In this document: piece by piece, positions 1 to 10,290 of the stretch
Numbering within the stretch: the first letter of the stretch is position 1
Layout: each line of letters opens with the position of its first letter
Assembly: GCF_035046505.1 (NCBI RefSeq)
Contig: NC_089830.1
Span: forward strand, 20,261,561-20,325,560
DNA length: 64,000 nt
Direction of reading: 5' to 3'
From: Tiliqua scincoides
Taxonomy: Eukaryota > Chordata > Lepidosauria > Squamata > Scincidae
Made by a program: the position numbers and the translations under genes
Notes under the pieces: generated by a model
The model's database searches: none
The model's input: the letters and a program-made list of their open reading frames with translations, nothing else
Told to the model about the DNA's origin: nothing

Positions 1-776
1 CCACATCAGGATTTTCCTCGCCTGGCTGGACAAACAAAATTGAAATGAAAGACGCTTTGCTTCCAAGGGTCCTTTCTCTATTCTCTTGTATACCTAACTG
101 CCCCTTTTGCAGAGTTTATTTTTGACCCTAAAGAGACAACCAAAGTCTCTTCAATTTCCCAGACCAACAGTAGAGAAGTCCATTTGACTTCACTGCATCA
201 ACATATTCCATTGCTCCCAACCTCAGTCTTGGCAAATATTTATTTATTTTAATTAAAAGATTCAGGTCCCAATCCAATCCCATTTTCCAGTTCCAGTGCT
301 GCTGTGCCAATGGGGTGTGGGTAGCCAATGGGGTGCTGTGCCAATGGGGTGTGTGCAGCATCCTGTGGTGGTGGGGGGAAAACAGTCACAGAGGCCTCCT
401 CAAGGTAAGGGAACTTTTGTTCCCTTACTTTGGGGCTGCACTGGTGCTGAAAAGTTGACCCTTACACTCCGCCTTTCCACCCCACTTAAGGGCCCTCAAG
501 GTAGCCTTATTATTCCCAAATATTCCCGAGTCCTGCTCCCAATGGGTTCCCTGATGATGCTCTGATGAAGTGTCATGCCATGATGGAACCAGATTCCATT
601 GGCAATATTCATACCCCAGAAGCCTCTCTAGATGCAGCTGAAGTATTAAAGCCTTCCTGCCATGTTAGTCCAAGACACAGGCCTCATTGTGATTAGCCTG
701 GAAGGAGACAGACACCAGATTTCGGTCTTTGGATCAACACCAATCATGAAGGGATCAGTCTCAGCATTGAATAATC

Positions 777-834
<58 letters not shown>

Positions 835-1770
835 AATTGCTTAATCAGTTGGATGTTGTCTTTTTTTCCTTCCTTTATGTAAAACTACCTCCCACACAAA
901 AGCACAGTGCAGGAGAAAGAACACAACTGAACATTGCATCAGAAACAAGATGCATACAGTGACTTCCTAATGTTCATACTCACAAAAAAACACATGTTCT
1001 TCCCAAATGATGATGCACGTCGCCCCCCCCCAAGAAGATTATCCCTGTGTAGATTCTCTCCATGTCACAAAAAGACGATGTCTCTAGGGCCAGTGTACAG
1101 GGAAGAGGTGTACATTCACCCATTGCATTGGAGATGCTCTGGGCGGGGTAGAACTGTCTTACAGGAACACTTTTCATCTACAGTGACAATGCCATAAATG
1201 AATCTGACTTGCCTATCAAGAATATCACCCAAGGTCCTCCCTCCAAGAACCCTGGCTTCTTAATCAGACGTTAGACAGGTGGCAACTCTACGAAAGGGCA
1301 TTTTCTAGAGGGGTGTCCTAACATTGCAACATTCTCCTGAACTTTCCACCTGCCACCTAGTTTGTTGAATTATAGGCACCAAGATTTGTGTTTGCCTAGC
1401 CTACATTTATGTACAGTTGATTTAAATTTCTGTTTGTTGGGTGTGTTGCATTGTTTTATGGTTTTACTGCGGTGCTGTTATCTTTGCATTTTACTGATTA
1501 TTCTTAATGAGTTTTCTTATGAATCCATTGGGGTACTATTTTAATTGTTAGGAGTTGCTTTGAAAATATGTGACAAGCCATAAGGAAGGATATAATTTTC
1601 TTAAATAGCGCCAAGGAAATGTCCTGACATTTGTGACAACTTGAGAAAAAAATTATTGCATGATTGCAGGTGTTGTAGCACCAGCAGGACTAGCCCATTT
1701 ATTTCAGCATAAGGTTTGCGCAGTCTGCAATTCCAAAACAGCAAAGCATGGCTACACTTTTGGAAGTTTC
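1..1770. other. Gene-free flank
   Basis: I see no coding region. Short open frames here have no recognisable motif or splice context. Contents are a near-duplicate 'ccaatggggtg' motif at about 306-352, a GA microsatellite at 779-832, and AT-rich sequence. Confidence 0.6.
779..832. repeat. (GA)n microsatellite
   Basis: There are about 27 uninterrupted GA dinucleotides. The reading frame through it gives an RERERE peptide of no coding significance. Confidence 0.97.
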
Positions 1771-1866
1771 ATAAGAACATAAGAACAGCCCCACTGGATC
1801 AGGCCATAGGCCCATCTAGTCCAACTTTCTGTATCTCACAGCGGCCCACCAAATGCCCCAGGGAGT
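1771..1866. repeat. Dispersed SINE-like repeat, 'ggatcaggcc' family
   Basis: It starts 'ataagaacataagaacagcc' and runs through 'ggatcaggccataggcccat' to 'gcggcccaccaaatgcc'. It matches the repeat in the array introns in order and spacing. Confidence 0.55.
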
Positions 1867-1907
1867 TGATACTATGTGCCTCATCAAATGTAGGATAGTG
1901 GTTAGGG

Positions 1908-2277
1908 CAGTGGTCTTCACACATTTAGTGCCTGGACCCACTTTTTAGAATGAGAATCTGTCAGGACCCACTGGAAGTGATATCATGACCAGAAGTGACA
2001 TCATCAAGCAGGAAAATTTTTAACACTCCTAGGCTACAATCCTACCCACTCTTACCCAGGAGTAAATCCCATTGAATATGATTGTCAAAAGAATATACAT
2101 AGTAGCTTGTTAAAAGTGCAGGTCTGTCACATTTCCCCAAATGCAGTCACATACCATGGGGAGCATCAAGTCGAATATATTAAAAATGAAAATATTGAAA
2201 TGAATGGGGACCCACCTGAAATTGGCTTGTGACCCACCTATTAAAGTGGGTCCTGACCCACAGTTTGAGAAACACTG
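1908..2277. mobile_element. Short non-autonomous hAT-type element
   Basis: The left end is CAGTGGTCTTCACACATTTAG and the right end GTTTGAGAAACACTG, imperfect inverted repeats. The 8-bp flanks are ggttaggg (1900-1907) and agttaggg (2278-2285), 7 of 8 matching. The 370-bp body has no coding capacity; the 'gacccac' and 'gaagtgacatcat' blocks recall common reptile hAT repeats. Confidence 0.75.
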
Positions 2278-2639
2278 AGTTAGGGTGTTTGACTAGGTCT
2301 TAAGACATCTAGTATCAAATCCCTGCTTGGACACAAAGCTTACTTGACCCAGTCACCATTTCTCAGTCTAGTCCAGGGGTGTCAAACTTAAGGACTGTGG
2401 GCCATATCCAGCCCACGGAAGCTCTTTAGATCACCAGCATGATAATCGGGCTCTTTCAGCTGCTGAGCTGAAAAGTGATGCTTCAGTGGTACTGCTGAAA
2501 GGGCAGTCTGAATAATAATGAGGTGCTCCCACATCTTGAAAATATTATCAAGATTCACAATTTTTCTTCTTCTGCTATTTGCAGCTAATTAGTTATTAGA
2601 TGGAATAGTTATTCCATGGAATATTAAAATAACTAATAA

Positions 2640-3540
2640 CAACAATAATACCTTTATTGGCATATATACGGGAATACAACAATCAGGCAGGAGATATTTG
2701 AATAACTAATATAATAACTAATATCTAATAACTAATATATCTAATATTAGTTATTAGATGGAATAGTTATTTGATGGAATTAATTAGTTATTAGACAAGC
2801 CTTCTGAGTTCCTGGCCTTTTTAACATCTTTTAACATCTCTTAACATATTTTAACATCTGTTCACAGGCCTGATCCTTTTCTAATTTGCTGCCCTATGCT
2901 CTTACCTGATTAGTTTTCATCTGACTACTGTTTTTATGATATGTTATGTTTTTATCTGCTTTTAAATTATGTTTTTAACTGTTTTAACCTTGTTTTGTAA
3001 GGCGCCTTGAGTCCCTTCGAGGAGAAAAGTGGTGTAGCATTTTGGTGCTACTTGAGGAGCTGAGATGCTGAGATGCTGAGATGCTGTGTTGGTGTGGCAG
3101 AAAAGCCATGGCAAGAATTAGACAACAGACACAGGTTTCAGAGAGGTTGAAAGTGCTGGAAGCAGGAGCAAGAATGAAATCAAGGGAGAAGTGAAGTGCT
3201 CCCTCCCAGCTCCTGACCCAGCCTTTTATTAAGTCTCAAAACACATGATATAAGATTACGTAGTTGAGAAATTTCCACAAGGATACTACTTTTCATACCG
3301 GCTGTCTACTAGCTAGTTCTAGCTTCACCACAAACACATTCCTAGATAAGATTCTTCTTCCTAGCATTCTGCTGCTCACAGGCACAGAGTTCAATGACCC
3401 AACATATTTCCAAGGTTGGTTGAGTGTGCTCAACTGCGCAGGCGTGCCTGACTGTCCTTGATGCCAAATATGCTAAGACATCTTAGTGCCTGTGTATGTA
3501 AATACTACAAGTGGGGTAAAAATAAAGTATAATAATAATT
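2640..3540 (+). mobile_element. 3' tail of a LINE (CR1/L2-like), split by a solo LTR
   Basis: The stretch ending 'aaggcgccttgagtccc' with an AT-rich lead, followed after the LTR by 'ggtaaaaataaagtataata', resembles the common 3' end of reptile CR1/L2-type LINEs. Only the tail is present. The start is approximate and the family is judged from memory. Confidence 0.4.
3033..3509. mobile_element. Solo LTR fossil
   Basis: The 477-bp element begins TGTAG and ends CTACA, flanked by a perfect 5-bp duplication AGTGG (3028-3032 and 3510-3514). This is the signature of a retroviral-type LTR left after recombination between two LTRs. No internal region remains. It sits inside the LINE tail, so it is younger than the LINE insertion. 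Confidence 0.8.
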
Positions 3541-3686
3541 AGATGAGAACAAAGTGCTTATTTCTGGTCATCACCTGCCTGATGATGTCACTTCCTGCTG
3601 AATGACACCACTTCCAACCCTTAGCAGATACCATGAATGCTATATGGCCTGCTGTATGAAATGAATATAGAACCTCTGGTCTGACC

Positions 3687-4991
3687 TGTGTTCAGGGAAA
3701 ACCCATCCATGAGGTTGCTTGAGGCCACAGACAGAGAAGGGTGCATCCTCTACCCCTCTTCCGACTGCCCACTTTCAATCTCCCTTCAAGACCCAAGAGC
3801 CATAGATGTGCTACCAACAAAGAACAATGCCTTCTCTAAGCAAACAGTCTACCATACATCCTTTTGTCCCACATCAGACTGCAGGTGGACCACTGCAAAA
3901 ACTGCCCACGTGGCCCCTTACAAAACATTCCTACACATCCAAAATGCACAGGTCAAGGAGGAGACTTAAGACTTTTCCCTGACACATAGCTTTCTACTTG
4001 CAGAGAGTTTTATCAAGGGGAGCAGCGATCAGCAGTGTCACCTGTCACCCATAGTCTAGGAAATTTCACCAATCAGCTGTTTGGCTAGAGAGCCTCTAAA
4101 ACCAGAATTGTATTGACAATGTAGGGCATTCAGCCACACCTTATGATTGATTGCTAATTGTGATATTCTGCATTTTAACCTATCCTTCTCACAGAGGCTA
4201 CAATATCCAGTGCATTTTCCCAGTCTGCCTGCTATCAGGTGATGGCCACGATGGTCCTTGTTAATCATTCACAGAAGTTCCAGTCATTCTATGTGTCATC
4301 TAATGTGACCAATAGAGCAATTCAGCCCCAAACATCATGTACTCATTACCCATTGGCTCCAGGGCACTCCGTTCCCAGTGTCTACCTCTTTTCAGGATTT
4401 CAGACATTCCCATGCAGAGCCAGGCTGAAATCAGTACAGCAAGAACTTCACATGCAGTTCTTGTACAGCCGAGGTGCTTTTTGGAGATGGACGCAACAGA
4501 TATTGCAGGAACCAGGGAGCGGCTGTGCTGCCATGAGTGTACTCCCTGTGATTTCACTACCTGCACAGTCTGGGAAACAAGGATCATATTGAAGTCTCAG
4601 CTGGGGCTGGCCCATCCATGACACCAAATGAAGCAGATTGTCAGGAGGCACTTACCCCTGTCTCTTCTCCACTCATCTCTACTGCTTCCCAGTAGAGTTC
4701 AGGTAGTGTCTCACTTGTTTGCTGCACCTTTAAGTATTTAAAGGAGCAAGACTGATGCTCCACCCTCTACCCCAGCAGGGTTGCTGTGAGGCAGATGCAC
4801 TCCACTTGGTGTCTGAGTCCTTCTTGGTCCCATGGAAAAGGGGTAGAAACAAAAGGGGGTGTTGCTAGCCCAACAACCAGGATCCCCCAACCAGGCCTCA
4901 GAGTTCAATAGTGGGGAGGGGGGTACCATTGCAAAGCTTACCCTAGTCCCAGAGGGGCAGCCATCAGCTAGCCTGTCCAGAGCCCCCTCAT
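3687..4991. other. Gene-free flank, nothing recognised
   Basis: Several overlapping frames of 70-117 codons exist on both strands, but none shows a known motif, consistent codon use or splice context. No repeat family was recognised. Confidence 0.5.
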
Positions 4992-5619
4992 CAGTGGCAT
5001 AGCTAATGATCGTGTAGCCCGGTGCCAAGCTCAAAATGTTGCCCCAGAAGTGATGTCACAACCGGAAGTGACATCACACTTGGGCTTTTTAAAAAGTGAA
5101 AATTGGGAGGAACCCACCTCCTCCCCCAGCTGCTCACCACCTACTTGGTCTGCAGCCTCCCCCAGTGGCATAGCTAAGGTATCTATCTGCTACCTGGGGT
5201 CAAAGAAGATTTTGTAGCCCCCCCCATGCATGATAAAATCAAATTTAATTAAGGAAATAAATAAAAAGTTATTGGTTCCATGCTGTATCATAACAACATC
5301 TTATTGGCACTCAGAACAATCACTCGTAGGTCAGTTTGGAGTTTAAAAAATCCACTTTTTGTTCCACAAGACAGTTGTGTTTTCATTTTCTGGTTAATTG
5401 GTCATAACTTTTGATAGAATACAGATATTCTAGTGCAGTTTGTTTCATTGCACTCTGCATTAAATTATCTTTCCAACGATATATAACATGATGGTATTAT
5501 TCATATATACCAAGATTTTCACAATTTTGGTCACTAGAGTCAAGCTCAGCTTGTTGCCCCCCTAAAGCTTGATGCCCGGTACAACTGCTACCCCCTGCAC
5601 CCCCTTAGCTACGCCACTG
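4992..5619. mobile_element. hAT-type element with CAGTGGCATAGCTAA ends
   Basis: The left end is CAGTGGCATAGCTAA and the right end TTAGCTACGCCACTG, a good inverted pair. The flanks cccctcat (4984-4991) and ccgctcat (5620-5627) match 7 of 8. A second left end (CAGTGGCATAGCTAAGG) occurs at 5163, suggesting a related copy nested in it or an internal duplication. There is no transposase frame. Confidence 0.75.
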
Positions 5620-5627
5620 CCGCTCAT

Positions 5628-6669
5628 CACCATACCTGAGTGCCTTATGAAGCCCTGAGCCCTGCCTTTCTTGGGCTGTCTCTCTCCCATCCCCACTCTC
5701 AGCTCCACCTGGTCTAGCCCTGGGGTGAAAGGGCCAGAATCACCCATAGTAGGGCGGCCCTCATCCTGTGCAGAGCAGCCAACCCTGTACCTTGATGGTG
5801 GGGGACAGTGGGAGGACTGGATGTATAGCCATGCATTGGCCAATGGCTGTTTCCCCACCAGGGTTGTGATGGGACAGTTGGCGTCTCTGAGACAGTGGGG
5901 CAAGTTCAGAAATGAACATGCTCCATTAGCCCCATCCTAAACCAGTTGTAGCAAGCCAATGGCTTCAGGGGTTGGTGGGACCAGCTTTACCATTTGGACC
6001 TTACTCTGATCCAATGGGTGAATCCCTATGAATTCCTATGAGGAATTCTGATCCCCTATCTCTGAAACATTGACATTTAAAAAATGTAGTTTCTGATTCC
6101 TGTATCATCGCTGACATAATTGACACAATGACAATCACAAGGGTGTCTCCCATTTTATTACCAGCTATTCTGTTATCAGATTCAACCCACAGGCTGGAGA
6201 CTCCACCTCTTGTCCCATTCGTGCAAAAGGACCATGCAAATATTTGTTCTCATAAAACTTCTCCATATGGAAAGTGCTTCATTTTTTATAGTGTGCACTT
6301 TAGGAATATTGACAGAAGGCTTGAAAGAAAGAAAAAAAGAAAGAAAAAGTCAGAGTTCATTTCCTTGAAGTGCCCCATTCCAGTTGGTGAGGGCTAGAGT
6401 CTGGGCTCTGCTGTGCAAAAACACACATTCAGATTCACTCGGCTACAGTTCCTTGAAGGGCAGCCTTAATAAGGTGATCTCTCAAGGTTTGGAGCTTACA
6501 TTTGCCAAGATGATAGGAAGGTGAGGGCAGGAGGAGACATATAGAGAAAAGATGTAAAACTCGTACCTGAAGTTTAAAGAAATGTTAATGTATCTCTGCT
6601 GATAATGTGCTGTACAACTCGTACATCACACTGCAACTAACAGTTAACTTAGGCTGCTATCTTACACAC
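5628..6669. other. Gene-free flank, nothing recognised
   Basis: Only a purine-rich AAAG/AAAAG run at about 6325-6350 and unremarkable sequence were seen; no gene or clear repeat. Confidence 0.5.
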
Positions 6670-6889
6670 CAGCAATTTTCAACCTTTTTCATCTCGCGGC
6701 ACACTGACAAGGCACTAAAATTGTCAAGGCACACCATCAGGTTTCTGACAATTGACAAGGCACATCATGCTGCCTGTGGAGGGGCTCACATCTCCATTGG
6801 CCCTACTAAGAAATGATATTCCCCCCAAAAATCCTGTGGCACACCTGTGCACACCAATGTGCCCGGAGACAGTGGTTGAAAATTGGTTG
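6670..6889. mobile_element. Short hAT-type element ('cggcacactgacaaggcac' family)
   Basis: The left end CAGCAATTTTCAACC pairs with the right end GGTTGAAAATTGGTTG. The body has repeated 'aaggcacac' motifs. A clear target duplication was not found, so the exact ends are approximate. Confidence 0.6.
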
Positions 6890-7431
6890 TTATATGTACT
6901 TTCCTGGGGGTAAGCCCCATTGAATTGAAAGGAATTTACTTCTGAGTAGACATGCATGTGCTTGGGCTGTCAGTGAATCGATGGCAATTTTAATATCAAG
7001 TTGGGTTTGATTCAAAGCCAACGCATTTGAGCTTTTGCTAAGTTCTTAGCAAAGGGAGACGTAAGGATACTAAATTCATTACAAAGGAAGGACAGTCATG
7101 TTGGACTGGTATGGAAGGAGATCTCAGTTCTATTGATTCAGCTTGAGGGCGGGGACCTGCACAGGGTTGTTAAGCCATTTCTGTCCAGTGCTGCATATAT
7201 ACAATGTGTGTACACCCAATGTGTACACCTGTGGGCTGGGCAGAAATAAGATTTATTAAATTGTTCTTCTAAACCCCCCTCCACCACCACCACCACACAC
7301 ACACACTCCAGGGAAAGACATCTTCACAGTTCCACCAAGAGAAAAGCTTCCCAATTTTCCCTGCATTCAATAAATGGCAGTGCAGGAAGGAAGGAAGGGA
7401 GTAACCAGACTGGAGGAACTAAAATGATTCC

Positions 7432-7650
7432 GAGCCCAATCCTATGCAAGTTTACTCAGAAGTTCCACTACAGTCAATGGGGCTTACTCCCAGGAAAGTG
7501 TGCACAGGATGGCAGCTTCTGAGCCCCGTCCGAGGCGTGTCTACTCAGAAGTAAACCCCACTGTGGTCAATGGGGCTTACTCCCAAGAAAAGCGTGCCTA
7601 GGATGGCAGCCTCTGAGCCCCATCCGAGGCATGCCTACTCAGAAGTAAAT
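7432..7650. repeat. Three tandem copies of the 'actcagaag/caatggggcttactccca' repeat
   Basis: Copies start near 7432, 7520 and 7615 (last truncated), period about 88-95 bp, each with 'gagccc', 'tactcagaag', 'tcaatggggcttactccca' and 'aggatggcagc'. Single reverse-oriented or partial relatives occur at about 2035-2075, 6905-6955 and in the array introns. It is a repeat type frequent in squamate genomes. Confidence 0.7.
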
Positions 7651-7652
7651 CT

Positions 7653-7736
7653 TTAGTGAATGGTTCAAGCAGCTAACTAATGCAGAAGCCTACACCATGG
7701 CTTCCTCATGAGGAAGCTGCTTGAACCATTCACTAA
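7653..7736. repeat. Perfect 22-bp inverted repeat (hairpin)
   Basis: The arms are 7653-7674 (TTAGTGAATGGTTCAAGC then AGCT) and 7715-7736, exact reverse complements, with a 40-base loop. This could be a small foldback element or a cruciform-forming site. Confidence 0.85.
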
Positions 7737-8327
7737 TGAGGCTATACTATATCTCCAAAGCTAGACGTGATAGGGCAAAACGGATGCCATTTTTGGAATT
7801 GGCACCCCAAATTCATATCAAACCACCATAAAGTTTGGGAAAAATTTTTCTGACCCTCAATTTTGTAGGCCTGTGTTATTAATGCTCTTAATTCTTAAGA
7901 ACACATTCTTAATGTTCCCCAATAAACCTGGATGTGAAAAAAAAAAAAAAAAGATCTAGCCATTTCCCCCTTCCATATCTTGCCAATTTAGCCTCTCTCT
8001 GCTTTGTTCTCCCTGTAACTTAATAGGTATCCCTGTGCACCCAGCTGGCTCTCAGCTGCAGTCTCAGCTTTGGGTTATATTTCTTGACTAGAATGAGACA
8101 AAGACAGAATCCAGTACTGGGCATTTATATATTTGAAGTCTACGGCCACAGAGTGGTTAGGTGGGCTCCAGAGAATGTTTTTAACAGGGGCCCTTTGACA
8201 CATGCGCAGTTGATCCTCCTCCATCCTTCCTGCTCCCAGATGAAGCATCCCTGTTGTTTCGGCAACCTTGACGCTCTTCAGGGAGTTTGGGAGCCATGTG
8301 GGTTGTTCCAGTTTGGTTCCTATAGGG

Positions 8328-8511
8328 CACTGGTTCCCAAACTTACCACGGTCATGGCGCACCACCATCTTGAATCGCACAAGACCTACAGCCATCTCCC
8401 GCAATTCAGTGGCGGTGCCCGGGAGTGCTGGTAAGAAGAGGCTGCTGGAGACATCCTGTGAGTTCACCGTGGCATTCTTGGCCTCCACACTGCACTGTTT
8501 GGGAACCACTG
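8328..8511. mobile_element. Short hAT-type element (CAC/GTGGTTCCCAAAC ends)
   Basis: The left end is CACTGGTTCCCAAAC and the right end GTTTGGGAACCACTG, near-perfect inverted repeats. Flanks ctataggg and ccattggg match 6 of 8. It is 184 bp and non-coding. Confidence 0.7.
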
Positions 8512-10059
8512 CCATTGGGTAAGTCCACTCCCAGACCCCGCTGAAGGACGGGTGGCAACCCTACTTGGGTACCTATTTAATGTCAGGGTTTGGGGAATTA
8601 TACCCAGCAACTTCACCTTCTCTGCAGCCCTGATAAAAACGACAGCACCAAAAGGATGTGCTCAAGTGGATAACGGAAGCAGCAAAGATGCTGGGAAATG
8701 AAATCCTGGCTTACAACGGCAGACACAATTATGTTAGTAAGGCAAGTCGAGGAATAAATACAGTCAGCACTCAGTATCTGTGGGGGTTCAAGTTTTTGAA
8801 ACAATAACAAATAGAAGTTTAAAGAAAAGTTACGAGGCTAACAGCACAGTCCTGGAGTATTGCTGGGGCAGCGCAAGCCCCCTGCAGGCCGGTGCGGGGG
8901 GTAGGTGGGTGGGAGAGGGTGGCAAGAGGACGGGATGGAGGCGGAGAGGGGGTGTTTTTGGGTAGATTGGAATGGTGGGTGGATTGAGCCTGGGAGGAGG
9001 GGTGAGACCAACCACGGCACCACAAACCGAACCCTCGTGACCAGTCTGGCGTTACACTAGACTGTTTGGATTTGTGCCAGCAGTTTCATTGGTGTAGATC
9101 TGAGTAGCCCCATAGAGGTGTCTGGGGTGTTACTCAGGCTAAGGGGGAAAAAGACCCCTTATTCCGAGTTATGCTCCAGCCAGCTCCTGCCTTGTGCTGG
9201 ATACAGCTCAGGGCACTTAGCCTGCTTGTTCCAGCCTGAGTTATGATTGGGCTGTAAACTACATTAAATGTGGCATGAGAGAATATTCGACACAGCAGTA
9301 ACAGTGATACGGAGTGGTAAGACCGGGCACTGATTGAGGGTCCCTTGAACCTATGTATGACAGCACCCAATGCCTGATCAAAGGTGGCAGAGGGTACCAT
9401 GGGGGGGGGGGCTAATTTACTCGTTAGCTTGAATGACTTGTAGCCAACCTGATCAAGTTAGCTTGCAATGCGTAAACCAGAGTTTCCCAATCTAGGGACT
9501 GTGACCCCCCCCCCCAAGGCAGGCATGCATGTTTTCGTTAAAGATACTGCCCCCTTAAGGAGGGCTGCAGCCTCACCGGGGATCCGTAGGTGCTATAGTA
9601 CAGCACTTCCAGGTTCTTGCCTCTGCCACCACTCCCACACACAGGCAAGTAAAAAAAGAGGCAGCTTTCTTATAGGGATGTTTTGCCAGATCCCCAGTCC
9701 AAACTTTGATTAGAGAACCTATGCCCACTTTAAGCTAATTAGTTCCCCTTCATTCCCCAACAATGGCCCTGTTTCTGCCCTTCAGCACTGCTGGACCCTA
9801 CCACCTCTGCCTGTTCAATCTGCAGAGATCCTCCTTCCTCCCCTCTCCTGCCAGCAGCTCCTCTCGCCACTACATCAGCACCTTGGTCTTCAGCAGGTCT
9901 TGGGCATGGCAGCCACACACCAATCTCCAGTGTCTTCAGCAGTCTCCAAAACCCATTCACCCATCTGTCCTTTAGTCAGTTAGTCCTATCTCCTCTAGGG
10001 ATGTTGCGCATTTCCATTACAGGGGGTAGTGCCCCACCGAAGGTCAGGAACCACGAGTA
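8512..10059. other. Gene-free flank downstream of the gene
   Basis: No coding region was recognised. Poly-C/poly-G runs lie at about 9401-9412 and 9507-9516. A stretch 'agagtttcccaatctaggg' at about 9480 may be one end of another hAT-like repeat whose partner end I could not find. Confidence 0.5.
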
Positions 10060-10280
10060 TAAACGTATATTAAAATGAAACTTTATTTTTTTTAAATCAG
10101 TAACAAATAGCAGTTTAAAGAAAAGTTTTAAAAGCATAGGTGATTTCCAGTTGCAAAGGAATAAAACAGAGAGCTGCATAATATTTAAAAAAATCATGAT
10201 CAAACAATGATGGAATCAGGCAAATGTCTTGAGCAGGAATTCCGAGGTTTAGAAGTCATCGCTGAAATGGCCCTTTCTTG
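10060..10280 (-). other. FCGBP: 3' untranslated region of the FCGBP-like gene
   Basis: This is the sequence between the stop codon (10281-10283) and the expected cleavage zone 10-30 nt past the AATAAA signal. The exact cleavage site is inferred. It is a short, AT-rich 3' UTR of about 220 nt with no long open frame. Confidence 0.6.
10082..10087 (-). terminator. Polyadenylation signal AATAAA
   Basis: TTTATT on the plus strand reads AATAAA on the gene strand, about 195 nt after the stop codon and within an A-rich stretch. A GT-rich segment follows downstream (about 10025-10050). It is the first canonical signal after the stop. Confidence 0.7.
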
Positions 10281-10290
10281 TTAAGCATCA
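10281..10290 (-). CDS. FCGBP: Terminal coding exon Z (10 coding nt: C-D-A-stop)
   Basis: A good acceptor (pyrimidine tract then cag) precedes base 10290. The preceding exon ends with two bases TG; joined to the first base T they make a Cys codon, followed by Asp, Ala and TAA. The protein would therefore end ...FSSCDA. If the previous exon were read through its donor, a stop would come one codon later and the last Cys would be lost; the phase match makes splicing the better model. The rest of this exon is 3' UTR. Confidence 0.75.

Larger units (their letters stand above)
2374..3678. mobile_element. hAT-type element enlarged by nested insertions
   Basis: The left end is CAGGGGTGTCAAAC and the right end is a degenerate complement finishing CCTCTG. 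The flanks gtctagtc and gtctgacc match partly. The outer parts ('gtgggccatatccagcccacgg' side and the 'gatgatgtcacttcctgctg' side) belong together, and the middle is occupied by a LINE tail and a solo LTR. Confidence 0.5.

Noticed and set aside
4239-4621. Overlapping frames of 94-117 codons on both strands
   Set aside because: Open on both strands in the same place, no motif, no splice context; expected by chance.
8803-8832. Short match to the 3' UTR stretch at about 10100-10128 ('taacaaatag.agtttaaagaaaag')
   Set aside because: About 25 bases with mismatches; too short to claim a duplicated gene end or retrocopy.
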